From Coriobacteriia bacterium (GTDB lineage: Bacteria > Actinomycetota > Coriobacteriia > Anaerosomatales > Anaerosomataceae): a DNA stretch of 9,877 nucleotides. Below the pieces are notes generated by a model that was given only the letters and a program-made list of their open reading frames with translations, did not search any database and was not told the DNA's origin. The position numbers and the translations under genes were made by a program. Each line of letters opens with the position of its first letter. The first letter of the stretch is position 1. The stretch covers positions 1 to 9,877 of the forward strand of contig JAFGUS010000026.1 of assembly GCA_016938395.1 (NCBI GenBank), given 5' to 3'. Below are positions 7,049 through 9,877 of this stretch, in pieces.

Positions 7049-7125
7049 GCGCCCGTAGCTCAGTTGGATAGAGCGGGAGACTTCTAATCTCTAGGTCGGG
7101 GGTTCGAATCCCTCCGGGCGTGCCA
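7049..7125 (+). tRNA. tRNA-Arg (anticodon TCT)
   Basis: A 77-nt cloverleaf with encoded CCA. The acceptor stem GCGCCCG/CGGGCGT has a terminal G-T wobble, and the discriminator is G. The anticodon stem GGAGA/TCTCT closes the loop CTTCTAA, giving UCU for AGA/AGG codons, which should be rare in such GC-rich DNA. Only 10 nt separate it from tRNA-His. Confidence 0.95.
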
Positions 7126-7135
7126 GACATCACAT

Positions 7136-7213
7136 GGTGGGTGTAGCTCAGTTGGTTAGAGCGCCGGACTGTGGCTCCGGAGGCCGCGGGTTCAAGTCCC
7201 GTTACCCACCCCA
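7136..7213 (+). tRNA. tRNA-His (anticodon GTG)
   Basis: The acceptor stem is GTGGGTG/TACCCAC, preceded by an encoded extra G at 7136 (the G-1 identity base) facing discriminator C at 7210, followed by CCA. The anticodon stem CCGGA/TCCGG closes the loop CTGTGGC, giving GUG. The G-1:C73 pair is the expected histidine identity signal. Confidence 0.95.
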
Positions 7214-7223
7214 GAGACACCTG

Positions 7224-7250
7224 CGATGGCCCGCCGCGTGCGGGCCATCG
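7224..7250 (+). terminator. Hairpin terminator after tRNA-His
   Basis: CGATGGCCCGC (7224-7234) is a perfect reverse complement of GCGGGCCATCG (7240-7250) around a 5-base loop. The 11-bp GC-rich stem lies 10 bp after tRNA-His and before the formate-tetrahydrofolate ligase gene. The downstream tract GTGTCAT is only weakly T-rich, so it may act as a T-poor actinobacterial-type terminator or as a 3' stabiliser. Confidence 0.6.
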
Positions 7251-7335
7251 TGTCATGCGGGGGTGATGTTCCGGGCGCTGTGAGGGGCATGAACTTAGGG
7301 GCCGCCGCTTGGCCGGTCGGTCGCGGATCGTGACG

Positions 7336-7341
7336 AAGGAG
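7336..7341 (+). promoter_or_regulatory. Ribosome binding site of fhs
   Basis: AAGGAG lies 6 bases before ATG 7348 and decides this start over upstream in-frame codons in the open frame from 7309. No convincing promoter could be picked out in 7251-7335, so the fhs transcript start is unknown. Confidence 0.8.
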
Positions 7342-7347
7342 CCGCCC

Positions 7348-9042
7348 ATGTTGTCGGACATCGAGATCGCCCATCAGGCCACGGTGCGCCCTGCGCGCGA
7401 CATCGGGGAGGAGATCGGTCTTCTGCCCGACGAGATCGAGCCCAACGGCCGGCACAAGGCGAAGGTGTCGCTTCGGGTGCTCGATCGCCTGAAGGACCGT
7501 CCCAACGGGCGCTATGTACTCGTCACCGCCATCACTCCCACCCCGCTCGGCGAGGGCAAGACGCTCACCACCGTCGGGCTCGGACAGGCATTTCGCGGGG
7601 CAGGGCATACGGCGTTCTCCTGCATCCGGCAACCCTCGCTCGGCCCCGTCTTCGGCATCAAGGGTGGCGCGGCGGGTGGCGGCTACTCGCAGGTCGTGCC
7701 GATGGAGGACATCAACCTGCACCTGACGGGCGACGTGCATGCGATCACCGCGGCGCACAACCTGTGCGCGGCCTTCATCGACAACCACCTCCACCATGGC
7801 AACGAGCTCGACATCGATCCGTACTCGATCTCGTGGCCGCGGGTCATGGACATCTCTGACCGCGCGCTGCGTCACGTGGTCATCGGCCTCGGCGGCCGTA
7901 CCGACGGCGTCCCGCGGCAGACGAACTTCGAGATCACCGTGGCAAGCGAACTCATGGCGATCCTCGCCCTCGCCGAGGACATCCACGACCTGCGCGCGCG
8001 CATCGGTCGCATCATCGTTGCCCGCACGCACGGCGGCGAGCCGGTGACTACCGAGGACCTTCAGGTTGCCGGCGCGATGACCGTGCTCATGCGCGAGACG
8101 ATCAAGCCGAACCTCATGCAGGACCTCGCGGGTGGTCCGGTGTTCGTCCACGCGGGTCCGTTCGCCAACATCGCGCAGGGCAACAGCTCGATCATCGCGG
8201 ACCGCATCGCGCTCAAGCTCGCGGACTACGTGGTCACCGAGGCCGGTTTCGGCGCGGACATGGGCGCCGAGAAGTTCGTCAACATGAAGTGCCGTGCCTC
8301 GGGGCTCGAACCCGACGCCGCCGTGCTCGTCTGCACGGTGCGGGCGCTCAAGGCGCACTCGGGTCGCTTCGAGGTTCGGCCCGGCAAGCCACTCGACCCA
8401 GGTTTGCTCACCGAGGATCTCGATGCGCTTGCCGACGGCATGCCCAACCTTATCAAGCAGGTCGCCAACGTCCGCTCGTTCGGTATCCCTGTGGTGGTGG
8501 CCATCAACACGTTCCCGAGCGACACGCCTGCCGAGCACGCGCTCATCGCCGAGAGCGCCCGCGCCGCCGGTGCGTTCGACGTGGTGAGTCACCGACTGCA
8601 TGCCGAGGGCGGAGAGGGTGGCCTCGACCTCGTCCGCGCGGTGGTGGCCGCGTGCGACGAGCCGTCCAGCCTGTCGTTCACCTATCCGTCCGATGCTCCG
8701 ATCCGCGAGAAGATCGCCGCGATCGCCACGCAGATCTACGGCGCCACGAGCGTCGACTTCTCTTTCGAGGCGTCCCGCGCGATCCAAGCGATCAGCGATT
8801 CGGGCTTGTGCAACGTCCCCGTCTGCATGGCCAAGACACACCTTTCGCTCAGCCACGACCCGCGCCTCAAGGGCGCACCCACCGGCTGGCGTTTGCCCGT
8901 GCGCGAAGTGCACGTGTCGGCCGGAGCCGGGTTCGTGTACGCGCTCTGCGGTGACATCACCACCATGCCGGGCCTGCCGGCCAAACCCGCCGGACAGCAC
9001 ATCGACATCGACGAGAACGGGCACGTGGTGGGGCTGTCGTAA
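7348..9042 (+). CDS. fhs: Formate-tetrahydrofolate ligase (10-formyl-THF synthetase)
   Basis: Joins formate to tetrahydrofolate with ATP, giving 10-formyl-THF for purine and formyl-Met synthesis and, in acetogens, the methyl branch of the Wood-Ljungdahl pathway. The 564-residue product matches the usual 555-560. The ATP-binding loop is TPTPLGEGKT (63-72), preceded by YVLVTAI. PSLGPVFGIKGGAAGGGYSQ (95-114) and the EAGFGADMGAEKF segment in mid-protein are family signatures, and the C-terminal GDITTMPGLP is also typical. The ATG at 7348 has AAGGAG six bases upstream. It stands alone between tRNA genes; no folD, metF or acetogenesis genes are in view, so a role in formate assimilation versus acetogenesis cannot be settled. 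No recognisable THF riboswitch was seen upstream. Confidence 0.97.
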   Translation: MLSDIEIAHQATVRPARDIGEEIGLLPDEIEPNGRHKAKVSLRVLDRLKDRPNGRYVLVTAITPTPLGEGKTLTTVGLGQAFRGAGHTAFSCIRQPSLGPVFGIKGGAAGGGYSQVVPMEDINLHLTGDVHAITAAHNLCAAFIDNHLHHGNELDIDPYSISWPRVMDISDRALRHVVIGLGGRTDGVPRQTNFEITVASELMAILALAEDIHDLRARIGRIIVARTHGGEPVTTEDLQVAGAMTVLMRETIKPNLMQDLAGGPVFVHAGPFANIAQGNSSIIADRIALKLADYVVTEAGFGADMGAEKFVNMKCRASGLEPDAAVLVCTVRALKAHSGRFEVRPGKPLDPGLLTEDLDALADGMPNLIKQVANVRSFGIPVVVAINTFPSDTPAEHALIAESARAAGAFDVVSHRLHAEGGEGGLDLVRAVVAACDEPSSLSFTYPSDAPIREKIAAIATQIYGATSVDFSFEASRAIQAISDSGLCNVPVCMAKTHLSLSHDPRLKGAPTGWRLPVREVHVSAGAGFVYALCGDITTMPGLPAKPAGQHIDIDENGHVVGLS

Positions 9043-9110
9043 CGATCTTCAGGTCCTAGCAGGGACGATTTGCGCCGCAGTCGGCGGGCAGGCGCGCCTC
9101 CACGGACGGA

Positions 9111-9139
9111 TTTGCAATCCCCGACGCAGCGGGTACAAT
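9111..9139 (+). promoter_or_regulatory. Promoter of tRNA-Lys
   Basis: TTTGCA (9111-9116), a 17-bp spacer and TACAAT (9134-9139); TTGCAA with a 16-bp spacer is equivalent. The predicted start near 9146 is about 6 nt before the tRNA. The -35 element lies in a small inverted repeat, GGATT-TGC-AATCC (9108-9120). Confidence 0.7.
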
Positions 9140-9151
9140 ATGCGAGCGTTC

Positions 9152-9227
9152 GGGCCGTTAGCTCAGCTGGTAGAGCAGGGGACTCTTAATCCCAAGGTCA
9201 TAGGTTCGATCCCTATACGGCCCACCA
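9152..9227 (+). tRNA. tRNA-Lys (anticodon CTT)
   Basis: A 76-nt cloverleaf with encoded CCA. The acceptor stem GGGCCGT/ACGGCCC is perfect, and the discriminator is A. The anticodon arm GGGGA-CTCTTAA-TCCCA gives CUU for AAG; its outermost position is a G/A mismatch. It has its own promoter and is followed 13 bp later by a terminator hairpin. Confidence 0.95.
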
Positions 9228-9240
9228 TACGCACTCACAG

Positions 9241-9268
9241 AGGTCGGAGGCCTGCTCCTCCGGCCTTT
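9241..9268 (+). terminator. Intrinsic terminator after tRNA-Lys
   Basis: AGGTCGGAGG (9241-9250) pairs with CCTCCGGCCT (9257-9266) in a 10-bp stem with one T-G wobble and a 6-base loop. It is followed by TT, so the T-tract with the stem's last T is only three bases. It lies 13 bp after tRNA-Lys and directly before the tRNA-Leu promoter. Confidence 0.65.
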
Positions 9269-9276
9269 GCTATAGT
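9268..9276 (+). promoter_or_regulatory. Extended -10 promoter of tRNA-Leu
   Basis: TGC followed by TATAGT fits the extended -10 pattern TGnTATAAT. The predicted start near 9283 is about 11 nt before tRNA-Leu. No -35 box is seen at 15-19 bp spacing; that stretch is occupied by the tRNA-Lys terminator hairpin. The extended -10 probably replaces it. Confidence 0.6.
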
Positions 9277-9293
9277 TGTCGGGCGATTCACGC

Positions 9294-9378
9294 GCGGGCG
9301 TGGCGGAACTGGCAGACGCGCCGGGTTTAGGTCCCGGTGAGGCAACTCGTGGAGGTTCGAGTCCTCTCGCCCGCACCA
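9294..9378 (+). tRNA. tRNA-Leu (anticodon TAG)
   Basis: An 85-nt class II tRNA with encoded CCA. The acceptor stem GCGGGCG/CGCCCGC is perfect, and the discriminator is A. The anticodon stem CCGGG/CCCGG closes the loop TTTAGGT, giving UAG for CUA-type leucine codons. The long variable arm (GAG-GCAA-CTC) is typical of tRNA-Leu. It lies 63 bp before tig with no clear separate promoter between them. Confidence 0.95.
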
Positions 9379-9409
9379 ACACGTCGTGTTCGCGGCGCCT
9401 CGGCGCCGC
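9378..9409 (+). other. Tandem hairpins between tRNA-Leu and tig
   Basis: AACAC-GTC-GTGTT (9378-9390) starts on the last base of the tRNA. It is followed one base later by GCGGCGCC-TC-GGCGCCGC (9392-9409), an 8-bp perfect inverted repeat. Neither has a T-run. They could stop or pause transcription, guide tRNA 3' processing, or protect the 5' end of tig mRNA after cleavage. Confidence 0.45.
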
Positions 9410-9431
9410 TCAGCATGCGAGGACCATCGAC

Positions 9432-9437
9432 AGGAGG
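9432..9437 (+). promoter_or_regulatory. Ribosome binding site fixing the TTG start of tig
   Basis: AGGAGG ends 4 bases before TTG 9442. An in-frame ATG at 9415 lies upstream of this site and has no Shine-Dalgarno sequence of its own, so TTG is the better start. Confidence 0.75.
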
Positions 9438-9441
9438 ACCG

Positions 9442-9877
9442 TTGCAGACAACCGTCGAACACCTTGACGAGGGCCGGGTCCGGCTCACCGTGACCGTTCC
9501 GGCCGCAGACGTCGACCGCGAGGTCGCTGCGGCCTACGCGCGCATAGGCGCGAAGCTCCGCATCCCGGGCTTCCGTCCGGGCAAGGCACCCCATCCGGTC
9601 ATCGACACCCACGTGGGGCGCGAGACCGTGCTTGCCGAGGCCCAGGAAGAGATTGTCTCCGAGGCCTATGGCCGCGCCATCTCCGAGAACGACCTGCGTA
9701 CCTACGGGCAGCCCGACGTGGGCGAGCTGGACATGGTGGAGCCGGGAGCCGAGTACACGTTCACTGCCGAGGTGTACCTGCGTCCCGAGCTTACGCTGAC
9801 CGGTCTCGAAGACCTCGCGGTGAGCGTGCCGTCGCAGCGTTCCTCGGACCGCGAGATCGACGCGCAGATCGGGTACA
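9442..9877 (+). CDS. tig: Trigger factor, N-terminal part (cut by window end)
   Basis: Trigger factor is the ribosome-bound chaperone that meets nascent chains at the exit tunnel. The 145 visible codons cover the ribosome-binding domain: QTTVEHLDEGRVRLTVTVP after the start, then the ribosome-docking signature GFRPGKAP at residues 43-50, and later GAEYTFTAEVYLRPEL, which leads to the PPIase domain beyond the window. The open frame runs to the last base with no stop. The start is a TTG behind AGGAGG; homologues usually begin with an M-Q-x-T/V-VE pattern, which places residue 1 exactly at this TTG. An ATG at 9415 would add nine unconserved residues. It is preceded by tRNA-Leu and may share its transcript. 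Downstream clpP/clpX is common but not visible here. Confidence 0.93.
   Translation, partial: MQTTVEHLDEGRVRLTVTVPAADVDREVAAAYARIGAKLRIPGFRPGKAPHPVIDTHVGRETVLAEAQEEIVSEAYGRAISENDLRTYGQPDVGELDMVEPGAEYTFTAEVYLRPELTLTGLEDLAVSVPSQRSSDREIDAQIGY

Noticed and set aside
6800..7213. tRNA cluster as an integration site for a mobile element.
   Set aside because: No integrase, no direct repeat of a tRNA 3' end and no phage-like genes are present in the window.
7214..7347. Possible THF riboswitch before fhs.
   Set aside because: Some folate genes have one, but I could not match the conserved core or its pseudoknot by eye. Only the terminator hairpin and the ribosome binding site are supportable.
6605..7361. 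Open frames on both strands across the tRNA cluster, with peptides such as GFEPTTLCSQSRCATKL and GGSSIGRASAFQADC.
   Set aside because: These are translations of tRNA genes and their complements, a well-known source of false proteins in databases. The tRNA cloverleaves explain the sequence fully.
7192..9024. 610-codon open frame on the minus strand.
   Set aside because: Antisense to fhs. Long antisense frames are expected in GC-rich genes; the peptide is His/Arg/Asp-rich with no recognisable domain, while the plus strand is an intact conserved enzyme.
9158..9382. Minus-strand frame with GGPYRDRTYDLGIKSPLLYQLS-like peptide, and plus-strand GVAELADAPGLGPGEATRGGSS.
   Set aside because: The same artefact: they read through tRNA-Lys and tRNA-Leu.

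Overview
The window is GC-rich chromosomal DNA. All supported genes lie on the plus strand. It holds eight protein genes (two cut by the window edges), six tRNA genes and several promoters and hairpins. The order murI, metallo-beta-lactamase-fold phosphodiesterase, rph, rdgB matches the block known from Actinobacteria (Mycobacterium tuberculosis Rv1338 to Rv1341). With a chemotaxis operon and a formate-tetrahydrofolate ligase next to it, this suggests a motile, possibly anaerobic, deep-branching actinobacterium (Coriobacteriia/OPB41-like). That placement is inference; no 16S or other marker is present.

Layout. (1) 1-3596: the tail of a methyl-accepting chemotaxis protein, a hybrid CheA with a C-terminal receiver domain, and CheB, closely spaced and probably one operon. 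(2) 3591-6657: a TATACT -10 box placed so that the murI transcript would begin at or next to its ATG, then murI, an Rv1339-like hydrolase, rph and rdgB. These overlap or nearly touch, as in a translationally coupled housekeeping operon for peptidoglycan precursor supply, nucleotide hydrolysis, tRNA 3' trimming and nucleotide-pool cleaning. (3) 6719-7250: tRNA-Pro and tRNA-Gly behind one promoter, tRNA-Arg and tRNA-His behind a second, closed by an 11-bp hairpin. (4) 7336-9042: formate-tetrahydrofolate ligase. (5) 9111-9877: tRNA-Lys with its own promoter and terminator, tRNA-Leu from an extended -10 promoter embedded in that terminator's tail, then the start of trigger factor from a TTG codon behind AGGAGG.

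The four tRNA promoters and the murI promoter look like primary-sigma-factor sites with 16-18 bp spacers or, for tRNA-Leu, an extended -10. All six tRNA genes encode their 3' CCA. I see no mobile element, CRISPR array, phage gene or defence gene, and no gene-free stretch longer than about 145 bases. I found no wholly new system. The points most worth a second look are the leaderless murI promoter, the terminator/promoter overlap before tRNA-Leu, the insertion in MurI, the CheA domain layout, and the TTG start and hairpin leader of tig.
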